Assembly (NCBI GenBank): GCA_004369045.1
Contig: ML213513.1
Location: 329,057-393,056, forward strand
Direction: 5' to 3'
Source: Heliocybe sulcata
Taxonomy: Eukaryota; Basidiomycota; Agaricomycetes; Gloeophyllales; Gloeophyllaceae
DNA: 64,000 bases
Under the pieces are notes generated by a model, which was not told the origin of the DNA, ran no database searches, and saw nothing but the letters and a program-made list of their open reading frames with translations. Both the position numbers and the translations under genes were made by a program. Positions 51,851 to 63,237 of this stretch are shown here, in pieces. Position 1 is the stretch's first letter; each line of letters begins with the position of its first letter.

Positions 51851-53227
51851 TCATATCCGAACTGACCGGGACCAATCTCGCGTTCTCGACATACCATCAA
51901 GTAGTGGAAAAATCCATCCCACACATCGTCCCCAACCAGTCGGACTGCTCTGCAACGTTCTCCGCTCTCGCCCCGTCCGGACGTACCATGTGTGAAAAAT
52001 TCCAGCTGGCCTACAACTGCCGCAGTATTGCACCCTCCCTCGAACATCCTGGTCCTCGCGAACATCCTGGTCCTCGACACACTCCCAAGTCATTCGAACC
52101 TCGCCTGTCAACAATCGGCACCTCGTGTCGGATACGTAATTATTGTCCAGAACGGTGAAGGCGCCTTCTGGGAATCGAACGTGACTCATAAGGTCGCGCT
52201 CAGACGTTTCGTGCATAAGCTGGGGCCATGAAGGCCGCCACTTATACTGGCCTGTCCCAGCTGCACGGGTTTACCACAGGGAAGTCGAAACACGAATCCA
52301 CGAGATACATCGGAACAGGAGATCCCAGGCTTCCTCAAGATCCATGTTTTCCTTGTACAGTGGAATGCAATTCACGCCTAGCCAGCAGAGCACCCATCGC
52401 GGCGACTTTGTCGACAGGCTTGCTAGCAAATCAACTCTGCACCTCTTTGATGCGCAGCAGCACGCTGTCGATATAGGGCACTGCGTGCGCATATGATTCA
52501 AAGTGTTCGGCGTGTTTTGGGGAGCTGCGAATAACGTCTGATCTTCCTCGCTCGCAAGGTACGGAGACTCTCTCCCGTGACTTCTTCAGGTAATACGGCA
52601 GGAATGTCTCTTGGATTGTCCAACCGCGGCGTAGCCAGTGATGTCTACCAGTCCATCCACGACGCTCAAGAGCCACTCCCAGACCATTGTAGTAGCGAAT
52701 AATATTCGCTGCATCCGGGTAAACGCTGCCAATAGTTGGGATGTCCACTCCCCATTCATCCGCACGGAGATCTTCCTGAAAACCGCCTTGTTGTCTCAAG
52801 CAGGTGACGGTCAAGCCAAACATATTCTGTCCCCAGCCGGAGCAGATTGCTTCGAGCGTGGTAGCGGGACAGGCAACTGATGAACATTAACTGACATTGT
52901 GGCGGTCCAACTGTGCGAAACGGCATAGTAGGTTGGCTACCTATACCACTCCTTGAAATCTTGCATTAACTGACATGCGTAGTGGTAGGGTAAGATACGA
53001 TGGGCCCGCAGGTCCCATAGATGTCGGGCCCATGAGTGGTGCCGCGTCGGGAAACCGTCGGGTCCGCAGGGATCGGTGAATGCGGCACTCACGCCTGCTT
53101 TCTTGGGCTTATATAGGAGATAACCAAACCTGACGATCTTCAGAAACACTGCGCGAACGTCTTGCTTATGCTGCAGCGATGAAGTCTGCGGACGACACTT
53201 GAAGCCGTCGATCTCACTCTTGCACAA
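51851..53227 (-). pseudogene. HET-domain protein, frameshifted relic
   Basis: Typical mushroom HET-protein segments appear in order: RHLWDLRAHRILP near 52,990, then GTEYVWLD, CLRQQGGFQEDLRADEW, VDIPTIGSVYPDAANIIRYY, HHWLRRGWTIQETF, KPVDKVAAMGALLARRE and IPLYKENMDLEEAWDLLFR. A C-terminal RFPEGAFTVLDNNYVSD lies at about 52,180. GTEYVWLD joins CLRQ only if one extra base (about 52,818) is skipped, and KPVDKVAAMGALL joins IPLYKEN only with a second single-base shift (about 52,365). These proteins trigger cell death on non-self fusion when intact. With two frameshifts this copy is most likely dead; two sequencing errors are the alternative. Confidence 0.72.
52041..52076. repeat. two tandem copies of an 18-bp unit
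   Basis: cgaacatcctggtcctcg occurs twice in direct succession. It duplicates six codons (EDQDVR) in the minus-strand frame of the HET relic. Confidence 0.9.
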
Positions 53228-53289
53228 GTTGCGCCTGCCCTGCGAGTGTCTGGTTAAGCATGCGCAGAACTCCTTTCACAGCGAGCGAA

Positions 53290-53928
53290 CTACATGGAAG
53301 TGACACCTCCTCGGCTTTGAGAATGTAAGACGGCCACCCCTCGAGCGGAGGCTCTTGGAGTGGGACGCGAGTACGAGGATATGCTGGTAAGCCTGCTATG
53401 TTGCAAGATTGTCATGAAGCACTCCATATACGGCCCAGAGAGCCTAGAAACCAATCGCTCACCTGCGATATTATCCACCGTCAAAGAATGATCGACGGCA
53501 CAGTAGTGTAATGGAATGCCTCGGATTTCAGAGCGATTGAAAAACATTTGAGAGCTTGACTGCAAGTCGTCCAGCTGAATGAGAAAGAAACAGAGCGCTG
53601 CGTTGTCGAGGGAACTTCGGCGATGAGAAGCAGCAATATTGCTGTGCTGTGACGTATTTAGGCGCGGGCGCATCAAAAGCGCAGTGCCCGCTTGCCGCAC
53701 GTATACGCCAGTCCGAAAGTCGCTAAATAACCGCCTGCCCATCATGGACAGAAACGTAGTGGTGCTTCCTGTCGAAGGTATGAAGAGCGGAGAGCGGCAG
53801 CAGATAGCAACCTTGTTATCGTTGTTTAGGAACACACGGCTGGTATGAACCAGGAACATCCAAGAGGCAAGTCCAAGCAAGATAGCGAAGACGCATACGG
53901 GCGCACAACGCGACTCGGACTCCTTCAA
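53290..53928 (-). CDS. hypothetical ORF with N-terminal membrane segment
   Basis: 212 codons uninterrupted, starting MKESESRCAPVCVFAILLGL with one clear hydrophobic helix (about residues 8-28). I recognise no family. No flanking exon is evident, and the second half is Ser/Arg-rich without domain signatures, so it may be a chance frame or a remnant next to the HET relic. Confidence 0.22.
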   Translation of the reverse strand: MKESESRCAPVCVFAILLGLASWMFLVHTSRVFLNNDNKVAICCRSPLFIPSTGSTTTFLSMMGRRLFSDFRTGVYVRQAGTALLMRPRLNTSQHSNIAASHRRSSLDNAALCFFLIQLDDLQSSSQMFFNRSEIRGIPLHYCAVDHSLTVDNIAGERLVSRLSGPYMECFMTILQHSRLTSISSYSRPTPRASARGVAVLHSQSRGGVTSM

Positions 53929-55807
53929 AAGGCGTACCTCTGAGCCGCCTAGAAATTATACTGTGACATCGATCAGTATCATTATGATCCTTCACGAAGT
54001 CTGGACATTGAGATTGATTAGAGCCGACGACGAGATGTCATTACCAGGGATAGATGTCTTTGACGCCCGTCCTGTCAGGATAAATGACCTGGCGGAACGG
54101 AGGAGAGCGGCTTGAAAGATACATGGCTCTGTCTTATGCGCCTACCACGATATTGAAGGACTCGATCGTCACCCGCAGACCACTAAATCATGGAGACCAA
54201 AAGCTCTGGTTGCAGGCCCAAGACTAGCCAGAGAGCAAGCACGTAAGCATGTGGCGACGTGTCGGATATGAAGGCCGGACAGGAACATCAGAATGACCAT
54301 GTCATATGCAGATCGATGGCTCTTCATACCGGCGACGGTAGACCGGGGAAGGAAGGAGAGCGCTGGGTCAGGCATGAATTAGGTAGGATCAGGTAGCTGC
54401 GGCGAAAGGGAGTGGCAGGCACGAAACATTAGGATGGCAGAGACAGCGACGGTGAATAATGATCGCCATCGGGAGGACAGGATAAGGGGTCAAACGGGCA
54501 ACAGCTAACGAGGGTGGTTCCGGCGTCAGGCTGTCTCAGAGTATCGGAAAGCAAGATACCAGAAGATTATGGACAGACCGAGGACGTATCGAGCGATTGA
54601 GATGTCCCAGTTTCCCGCCCGGTAGAACGTTGCACGAGAAGATATTCTGTAACCATGACAGTAGAAATGATCCGATGGGTGCAAGCGACTGGGAACACTT
54701 GGGTAGACATCGTGACCAAAAGTTGAGTCCATCTTCTTTTACCAGAAAGTTTGCGCTTAGACATTACTGAGGTTGCTGGATAGGAGCCCGTGCTAAGCAC
54801 GACGGATCCGGGTGAAGAATAGGCAAGGATCCTATTCCCTTCTTTACATAACAGAGAATCCGCTTAGTGACGTCTAGACTCCAACGGAGGCCCCTCTGTG
54901 CTCCCGGTAAAGTTCATTGGACAAAGAACGTCGTTCAGCCGGAGCAGATTGAGGAAGAGAACAGATGTGGGTCAAACCAGTAATCTAGCAAGAGAATGCT
55001 GGCGTACACCTCCGAGCGTAGTCGAAGAGGACTTGAGTCGCCTTGATCACCTCGTGTGAGGGGTTAGCACTGGTAAACGAGCTGCTGTCCCTCATGATTG
55101 CTGAGTAACAACACAATACAAAGCATGAAGCGAGAGCCGATGGATCCACCAGGGACAGGAGGCTCCTAGGAGCGTAGATGACCTCTAGTAAGTCCATCGA
55201 TAAGAAGATCCAGGACACCTATCCCAAAGGAACCGAGTCGCAGGGTGAAGGGCATATATGCGCGGTAGAACAGGACAATGGGACATGAGCAAGCTTGCTT
55301 GAGGAAACAGATGCGACGGCAAATGATGCCACAAAGGGGAACCAACATTGCAAGCACGGAATCCAGTACCACATCCCCTTGAAAGGTATACTCGGCGCAG
55401 GAGTAGGCCATCGGGCTGCAAGACACGTGCATGTAACACGAGGGAAGGCGTCCTGCAATAATGAAGCCTCGAATTATTATTACCTCGCAGTCAACTGCGT
55501 CTATTCTTTGAGGGACAGGTACCAAAGGACGGAGCAGGACGCGCAGACAAACGTCGACCAGGATGCAACAAGAACGTAGACAGATATGATACGGACCATA
55601 ATGCCACAAAAACTTCAAAGTTTCTGAGACGCCCCGGCGTGACAGACGCGGGTGCTTACTGGACGCGTCGTCGTGGGTACCTCGTGCAAGGCATTTTCCG
55701 CGCCGACCCAAACAAACATGTCCCGCCGCACGCAGCATCCACAACGCACTTTAAGCCTGGGTACGCCGTCCTCAATCGCCATCTCTCTTCATTGAACCAC
55801 AACCGCT
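53929..55807. other. possible membrane-protein remnant region
   Basis: On the minus strand several short frames are hydrophobic: MVRIISVYVLVASWSTFVCA at about 55,590, then WYWIPCLQCWFPFVASFAVA, then SWIFLSMDLLEVIYAPRSLL. A shared gene is imaginable, but stops separate them and I cannot make consistent splices or name a family. From 54,900 to 53,929 I see nothing. Confidence 0.2.
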
Positions 55808-56980
55808 ATGTTCCCAGTCTTCTCCGCCTCACATTCCACAAAGCTGCAGTCGCATGGCTCGTTCTCCTCTGAAAGTTCGGGCTCGAATGGATACGACCAT
55901 GACCGGAGTTCGAGCTGGCGGAGACAGAGAGATGCAGAGAGAGAGCAGTGGGGATTCTACCTCGACCTGATTCCGCCGCGACCGTCATCTGCGCCGCCGG
56001 TCCCAGAGGCATCCACATCGACATCAGCGGCGACGACAGTTCGGAGGGAGGCCGTGGAAAAGCCCACGCGGGGAGAGCGCTCCCACGGCCCGAGTATGTA
56101 TCCTCTCACACCATTTATACCGCATCCCATGGCCTGACAACCTTTCTTTCTCCGCATCCAGGCTCACTCTCTCGTTCGATATCTAGTATCTTCTCGTCGA
56201 AACGCACGACGGTGGACGACATGGCACCCAGAATTCACACCTGGATCTCGCTCTGGTTCTTGCTGACCGTGCCAGTCATTTTCTGGGATGCGGGGTATTG
56301 CTTCATGAGGTTCGATACGACGCAGAGAGTATACGATCGTAGCGCTCACGAACGAAATGCTACAGACCATGGTCAATGAAGGGAGGCGATTTGCATTGGA
56401 TATGGAAGCCGTATGCAATTTATCAGGACGTCGACTACGTGCGTTACGAGTTACTTGCAATAATTACGCTACTGAATGCTACCTACCCTAGATCTACGGC
56501 CTCAAAGCCCTGCAAGAAGGCGACGGCTTCCCCAATGCGCAATGTCCGTCTTCTACCTTGCAATTACCCTCACGCTCCGCTGACACCTCTTCCCTATAGC
56601 CCTTCTCAACGTCGTCGAAACCTTCTTCAACATCGCCTACCTCTACCTCGTCCACATCTCTCCCTCTCCAACCGCCCCGCTCGTAGGGTTTGCCAGCGCC
56701 ACCATGACTCTCAGCAAAACCGTCCTATACTGGCTGCAAGAGTACTACTGCAGCGGATGCTCAATCGGGCATAACAACCCCATCGACCTGTTCGTCTACT
56801 GGGTCATTCCGAACGGGTAAGTCTGACCATGCATGTACATTTGTGGAGGGAGCACTGATGAGGACGCGGAATAGGCTCTGGCTGCTAGTCCCGAGCTTGA
56901 TTATCCGCCGTCTCGGTAAGGATATCTCGGAGGCGCTGCACGTCGCTGCCGTACCCGGCGTCGCGAAGAAGAAGCAGTAA
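55808..56980 (+). CDS. conserved fungal membrane protein, EBP/EXPERA-like
   Basis: Six exons, all phases consistent: 55808-56093, then from 56162 on, stop TAA at 56978-56980. The first about 120 residues are polar and Ser-rich (EREQWGFYLDLIPPRPSSAP). Then come helix 1 (MAPRIHTWISLWFLLTVPVI, then FWDAGYCFMRPWSMKGGDLH), WIWKPYAIYQDVDYIYGLKA, LLNVVETFFNIAYLYLVH, SKTVLYWLQEYYCSGC, NNPIDLFVYWVIPNGLWLLV and a basic tail ending VAKKKQ. The four-helix plan with a conserved Trp, Glu and Asn resembles emopamil-binding/EXPERA-type proteins, many of which act on sterols, but I cannot assign an activity. A shorter product from the Met at 56221 is possible. It looks like an ordinary conserved gene outside the cluster. 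Confidence 0.82.
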
Positions 56981-57637
56981 AAGTATCAATGCTCGACCCT
57001 TGCGTACACCATCAGGATGGTGCAGCAGGTGTCGTTATCAACTATCTATCTGGATATAACAGGGATTCGTCAACAAGCTGTGTAATTTATGTGCTGTGGA
57101 TACTGGTGCAATCGTGATGCTTTGCTTGCTTTCGCTTTACATTCTGCCGATTGGAATCTCTATGTATCAGTACTCTGTCAAGAAGTGTATTGAACTATGC
57201 CCAGCCAGATTGGGCAGACCAATAGTAACTGTCCGTGCCAGGGCGACTGGTTCCAAGTGGAACTGATGCAGGAGACCTTGTGCTGCTAATAGCGTCAACA
57301 ATGCAACATTGATGATAATGATATAGATATCTGTTCATTGCGTGTTCAATAATGATACAAATACATTCCGGATCCTTGTACTTTCCCATACCTCCTACGT
57401 ACTCAACGTGTCCGTAGTATCGCAAGAATAAGATATAGAATCACAACACCCATCCGCAGCTTCAAACCTACACCTCCATAAATTTGCCAATATATGACAA
57501 AGCGGCATCGCAAGAAACAAGGGTGAAGAGTTAGAATGGAGTAAACCGATGTGCAAGAAACGCACAGAATAAGAATAGATACTTCAAACAACTCTCGTCA
57601 ACATCCCCACAAATTTCAATGCAACCCTCACCCTCAC
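56981..57637. other. convergent intergenic region
   Basis: Lies between the 3' ends of the EBP-like and zinc-finger genes. AT-rich UTR-like sequence, no gene recognised. Confidence 0.4.
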
Positions 57638-59454
57638 TCAATCCATATCCATATCCATCCCATCCCACTCCTCATCGGCCGCCCTCCCCATCTCCTCTTC
57701 ATCCTCCTCCTTCACCGCTACATGCTCCCACCCCCTGCCCAAGAATCCTGCGCCCCTCCTTCCAACACCCACATCCGCATCCATAACATCCACAAACTCC
57801 TCCTCCTCCTCCTCCTCTTCATCACTCTGGCTCCCCGAGCGCGATCTCAAACTCGACGACGGTAGCGACCACCCCTCCGACCGCCTAAGGTCCGTAGAGG
57901 CTGAAGAGGGCGGATAGGACACCCACGACTCCGAGGAGTAGCTGAACGCGCCCACAGAGCCCGATGCGGGTACAGGCACAGGAATGGATGGGCTCCTTCT
58001 GCCGTCCTCCGGCCCAGGCGTAGGCGTCGACACGCCCACCAAGCCCGGCCTGATATGCGTGATGCTACCGCTCGCTGGGGACACCTCATAATCGTGCAAC
58101 CTAGGGCCTGACGATCCGGAGCGTCCCGACGACCGATAGGCGGGGACTGAGCTCGAAGTGAGGCCTGTGAATGATGATGGTGTGGAAGATGTTGTCGACT
58201 TGGACCGGGATGTGGTGCCGTTCACGGCGAGACTGGTTGTGGATGGGGGTGGGAGGAGGCCGCCTGAGAGGAAGGACGGCCAGAGTGAGCGGTCCTCGGG
58301 TAGGGATGTGCCGGCGGGCTGGAGGTGTGATAGGATAGCTGCTGCCTGCCGTGAAATGGGATGTGAGCGCCGTTAACTGGGACTGGAAAGCCTAGGACTG
58401 ACCTCGAGTAGTTGAACTTGCTGATGTTTGCTCAGGACGAACTTGGACGCTTCACGCCAGTGCGGAGAGTGCTCCCAGCGGTGCTTGATCAGGCACGACG
58501 GGTGTCGATATACTTTGGAACAGCTCTCGCACTGGAAAATCGTCCCTCTCTTCTTACCCGTCTTCTTCCCGTTCGCAATCGTCTCCACACTCTGACTCTT
58601 TCCCGAAATGTCTTCCTTGGCAGGGATCGGTATGGGAGTGGTCGACGTGCCCGTCGACGCAGACTTCTCCAGCTTAAACACGCCCTGGGCAGGCGGAGCG
58701 TCTGAGGAAAGGGACAAGGCCGCTAGCGAGGACAGCGCTGATGCTGTCTGCGACCTAAGAGGACAATGCCACATGAATGGACGAGGAGTGAAACCATAAA
58801 TTCCTGTAGATTGTAAGTGGTATGCACGAGACGCACGATGGTCGAACGACTGCGTCCCGGGCATCGCTTAGGCGTCGGCGCGTCTGGCCCGTGGAGGAAA
58901 GACGGCGCTGCTTCATGCTGGTGTGGAGGCTGCCGTGGCCGTACGCGCTCCCAGGGCCATTGAAGCTTCCGGCACTGCCATAAATTGTAGCTTCGGAGAC
59001 AGCGTATTCCCGTTGCATTGGGTCCGATAAAGGTATCGGGTCAGCGTTCGAGGCTACCATGGATAGCGAGAGGAGACTCAGCGCCCCGGCCTTAGCCTGT
59101 AAGAGACAGGTCAGATGCGGTCTTTCCATGAACATAAATATAATAAAGTTTCCAAAATCAGATCCCGTAACACTGAGCCTGTTGCACAACACGCAGGCAC
59201 CCAGGGCATTATTGCTCTGGATATCAGAGGCGCGCCGGCAGGGTATGGAATAACAACCGCCACACATACTGCTACGTGTAAGCCGTACCCGACTTATGTG
59301 CACCTTATCGAAACCACAGTGCTCCTAGCGCGTACACGCACTCTACCACACCTCCTAACGGGCATGCCACCACACTGCCAGGGCATGATAATTCCCTCCA
59401 AGCGACTTCCGTGCGAGAGCTCACCTGGGCACTGGCAGAGGTTGTTTCGGCCAT
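57638..59454 (-). CDS. C2H2 zinc-finger protein
   Basis: Exon 1 (59454-59425, MAETTSASAQ) splices over about 330 nt to AKAGALSLLSLSMVASNADP. A Ser/Arg-rich segment follows (MKQRRLSSTGQTRRRLSDAR); the next junction near 58,800 is uncertain. A later exon holds one C2H2 finger: FQCESCSKVYRHPSCLIKHR then WEHSPHW (CxxC-x12-HxxxxH). A helical segment, a long Ser/Pro-rich region and a strongly acidic stretch (SQSDEEEEEEEEFVDVMDAD) lead to the C terminus GMDMDMD at 57640-57638. A single finger with acidic tail is seen in conserved basidiomycete proteins of unknown targets; a transcription-regulator role is likely. It is probably not cluster-specific, being separated from it by several housekeeping-type genes. 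Confidence 0.78.
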
Positions 59455-61090
59455 TGTGAGAAGGGAGGGCTGGCGGCCACAGTTCGTCCCGGACAGAAGG
59501 TGAGCAAATATCAGCAGACGAGGATAGCTAGTGGAGACGGGCTTGCATGACAGTAGCAGGACGTAGAAGGGAGGGCTGCAGTGTCTGAGTATTATGGGGA
59601 CACTGTTCACTCGAAATATTTGAACTCCGCCCTGCTACTGAGAACGCTTGCTGTATCGGGCCTGCTGCTGTTTCCTCCCTCCCAAGTCATTGCTACCGAA
59701 ACAGACTGTTCTTCTCGTGGTCTGGTTGACGCTATGGCCTCAGAGTGTTTCGTCTCCCTGCGCCAACATATACAGTCTTTCACGAATATTTTGTGGTGTT
59801 TTACCAGCACAAGAAACATGTGAACACGAACCGACAACAGATGGCGGTATGCCGGAACCGCAGGCATGTTTAGCACCTCGAGCGCTCATGTGAGCAGAAG
59901 AAGAACTGACGTCAATGGCCAGAACGCTCCAATATAAGAATAACCATGACATTGGTGGCGGAAGATGCTCCTGTGTCCGAGCGTCCTTGTCGACCGCGAT
60001 TTCTGGTCATCTTGAATGGAACAAGAGACCTGCTGTATGTTTCTGGCTCTTTCGGGTGCAATAGCTTCAGCGATATCTCCCGAGGACGGGTCCGAACAAC
60101 TCTCCACGGTGATGTGTCTTCAAGATCCAACATGCTAGTGAAATGGGGTACCTCTGAGCTCAATCCAGGCCGAGACTCCGCGGAAATCTGCACACGCATT
60201 TAGTATACCTTGCTCAGATGACTTTAAGCACCACAGACGAGCAGCGGAAGACCGGACAGACAAGCGTCCCGAATTCGTATTTGCTTTGCTCAAGAGGGCA
60301 AACACCGACTCACGCAGATGCTATTTGTCAGGTCTTGCTTTGCTCGGTCGAACTACTATGCATTTTACGCCCCTACCGACCTACTTCACGCACTTCATTA
60401 TTGTCGTCATCACGGGTTTCCGATACTGCTGCCGCCCTGCGATTTCACCAAGCGCATAATTCGTCCCCTCTTGAATGCGACGGCTATCCGACGACTATAA
60501 AGGGAGCTGCTGTTTTGACCCTCTGGCGTCATATCATATACCGCGGGGAAAGAACTACCAAAATGCCAAACGACGCTAACCACAGGTCTTGGATGTCATT
60601 GGCCCAACATACTATACGACTTCCAAGCACAGCTGCCGGCGCCCATCTCTCGTTTGAAAGTACTGGATGCCTCGTCGGAGAATGCTAGTTCTTCTCAATC
60701 ACACTTGCAGTTTCTATCTCCAACGTCCTACTGCGACTCTTACCGGCAAAGCTCATTCGCAAAACTGCGTCAGTCGTCGCTGCCATCTCTAACAAGAAGA
60801 TGTATAATATGGTGTGACAGACACGGCTACCTATGAACAACAATGCAGTATGCAGTATTAAACAAGTGCAATATCTATGTATGGATGTGTGTGCAAAATG
60901 ATCGGAATTGTGCAATGATGGGATGCAAAAAGACAAAACTCGCTTTAACGAGCCGGAATGTCCAAGGATCATGTACAATCGTGAGGTGCCTACCGGCGCC
61001 CGTATACCTTTTTAACCACCAGCAACCAGCGCCAGCCCATTATCCCGTCTATCCTACCACCGCCCAAGAGCTCAAAAAATCTAGTAAGAT
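59455..61090. other. 1.6 kb without a recognisable gene
   Basis: The longest frame is plus 60218-60688 (156 codons) with no motif and no signs of splicing. It should hold the promoter of the zinc-finger gene and the 3' UTR of the bestrophin gene. Confidence 0.35.
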
Positions 61091-63237
61091 CTAAGCAGCG
61101 AGCGCGTTACGCATACTCCCCAGGCCCCTGCGCACCCAGTCATCAGGCGAGATGCGCTCCTCCTCGTCCCACCGATGGGAGAGGGCGAACACGAGGTTGT
61201 TCGAGGGGCTGAACGCCCAGTGCGCGGGGTCGGGCGCGGGCGTCGCGGTGATGGCGCGCAGCTCGTTGCGGATGATGTTGTGCGTGAAGTGGTCCATGTT
61301 GAGGTCGTTCTTGTCGTAACCAAAGGGGTTCTCGATCTCTTCGCCGGCGACGAGGAAACCGAAGAAGATGAAGCTCTGGAAGGTAAGAGGAAGAAGGGTG
61401 AGTATATTAGGATGGAACTTGGGTAGGAGATCTGCTGACCGCGACAGCAGTACCAGGGATGGTAATCCAGCCGAGGTAGTTGTAGATTTGGAAGGGCTAA
61501 GTACCGATTAGCAGCGGACTCCACCGGTAGAGGAGTGACGAGGACTCGCCAAAGCCAAACAGTAAATAACAGTGACGACCCAGAGATGTATCGAGTAACT
61601 GCAAGAAAGGTTACGAAGGTTTCAAGCGTTATAAACGAGTTGGACTCACGAGAAAGGGATGGGCGTCGTCAAGATACGCTCAAGGCCGGTCAGGGCGTCA
61701 ACGAGTTGACCCAAGGTTGCGAGCATTATATCTAAGTCAAAAGCGTCGACGAAAGCTCGGGCATCACACATGTCTGTGTCACTCACTGGTAGTAGGAGCG
61801 TCGATAGCCTTTCGGTTTTGAAGAGCAGCAACATAAGAACTGAGGTACAGCGAGATCTCTAGGGGCAAGTTGTGCGTGTCGTTCTTCCGCAGCCGCGCTC
61901 GCAGCCTCGCAGCCTTTTTGCCCTTCACCTCTTGCCCGTTCCTCGTGAGCATCTTGACCAGGAGCGAGAAGGGGAACAGGTCGAAGAGGTGGTACTTGGG
62001 CGGCATGCGGGCGGGGAGCAGGAAGTCCTCGCCCATGCTGTATGTCGTGCCCTTTTCCACGTCAAAGGTCGCGGCCCGACAGGGCGAGGTGGGGACTTGC
62101 ATGTTGACCTTCTTTTTCGGCGCCCCGTTGGGCAGAGGTAGGTGGGGAGCAGACGACGATTTAGATACACGCTGAGAGAGCTCGTTCTCGACGTCTGGGG
62201 TAGAGGTACTCGATGACGAGAGCGTGTCCGATGTCTCCTTTCTCGCATCGGCATCTTCGCGGAGTTCTGTCGTGGAAGGCAGTCCAGTAGGGAGGGCGTA
62301 CGAGGGCAGGAACTTGACAAGGTGGTAGAGGTCCACATAGTAGATTCCGTCCTCGCCACGGAGATAGTGCTTCACAGCGATGGCGAAAGCTTCGAGAAGG
62401 TTGATAACCGTCTTCTTCTCCACAACCACTCTGCCCTTCTTCTCGTCCTCGGACAATTTGGCACTATCCGGACCAAGGGCCATAGTATCTAATATATGGC
62501 CGTTGATCGACATCCTAACATGATAGTGCTGGGAACGCACCTGGTACATGGAACCAAACAGTACGAGCGAAGGTCCTGCTCGCAAGCACGATCTGCGACC
62601 AATACCTTCTACCCTCGTTATATCGCTCGAAACTGGATGTGGTTCTATATGAAATTACAAAACCGAGAACGGTACCGACACTGAGGGGGCACGTTACGAT
62701 AGGTTTTATTCAACAGAAGATGATCACTCACACTGTAAGTAGGGTGCTCTGGATACCCAGATTGTGAACATATTCACTGATCAAAGTGACTCCAGTCGCC
62801 CAGCCGGTGAAGAAGATTAGAATATGCCAACAACGGAAGAGGGCGGTAGCAAGCAGCGCGTCGACGCCAGACCGCCAAGGACTCCTACAAGTATATAACA
62901 ACATGGTCAGTCTATCATATTCGAACGCAAGCACAGACAAGCAGACTCACTTCTTGTCCCCGAACGGATCTACAGCGTTCGACACCTTCAATGCTGCCTC
63001 CATACCCGCCTGTATTAAAGGTAAGTGGAAGTAAAGAAGAAAGAGAGAGAATGCAATGACATATGGAGAATGTCGGTAAATCAGTTGGATCCAATTGCTA
63101 CGGGGACGGAGTAACGGAGTACGTACGCGAAGGCCTAGAGCGGGAGCTGCATTTCCCTCATCAGAGACCGTTGCGGTGGTGGACCTCGGGGGTTTCGCGA
63201 ACGCTCTACCTTGCATCGTCGACGTCGGGTAGGACAA
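61091..63237 (-). CDS. bestrophin-family anion channel
   Basis: Start ATG at 63237 (or 63216), stop TAG at 61093-61091, seven or more exons. Segments in order: NWIQLIYRHSPYVIAFSLFL; SGVDALLATALFRCWHILIF; GTVLGFVISYRTTSSFERYN then EGRRYWSQIVLASR; WFHVPD; KTVINLLEAFAIAVKHYLRG then EDGIYYVDLYHLVKFLP; LPLEISLYLSSYVAAL; LVDALTGLERILTTPIPFSY; LPFQIYNYLGWITIPGTAVA; FIFFGFLVAGEEIENPFGYD (the conserved acidic cluster and FGxD of bestrophins). A variable Ser-rich loop sits between the two halves, as in fungal homologues. These are pentameric chloride/anion channels. One intron (about 61,550-61,498) uses a GC donor (TTG|gcgagt ... cttag|CCC) rather than GT. Housekeeping gene, outside the cluster. Confidence 0.9.

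Noticed and set aside
61870-62175. Plus-strand ORFs opposite the bestrophin gene
   Set aside because: Shadows of the GC-rich bestrophin exon, which has clear family motifs on the minus strand.
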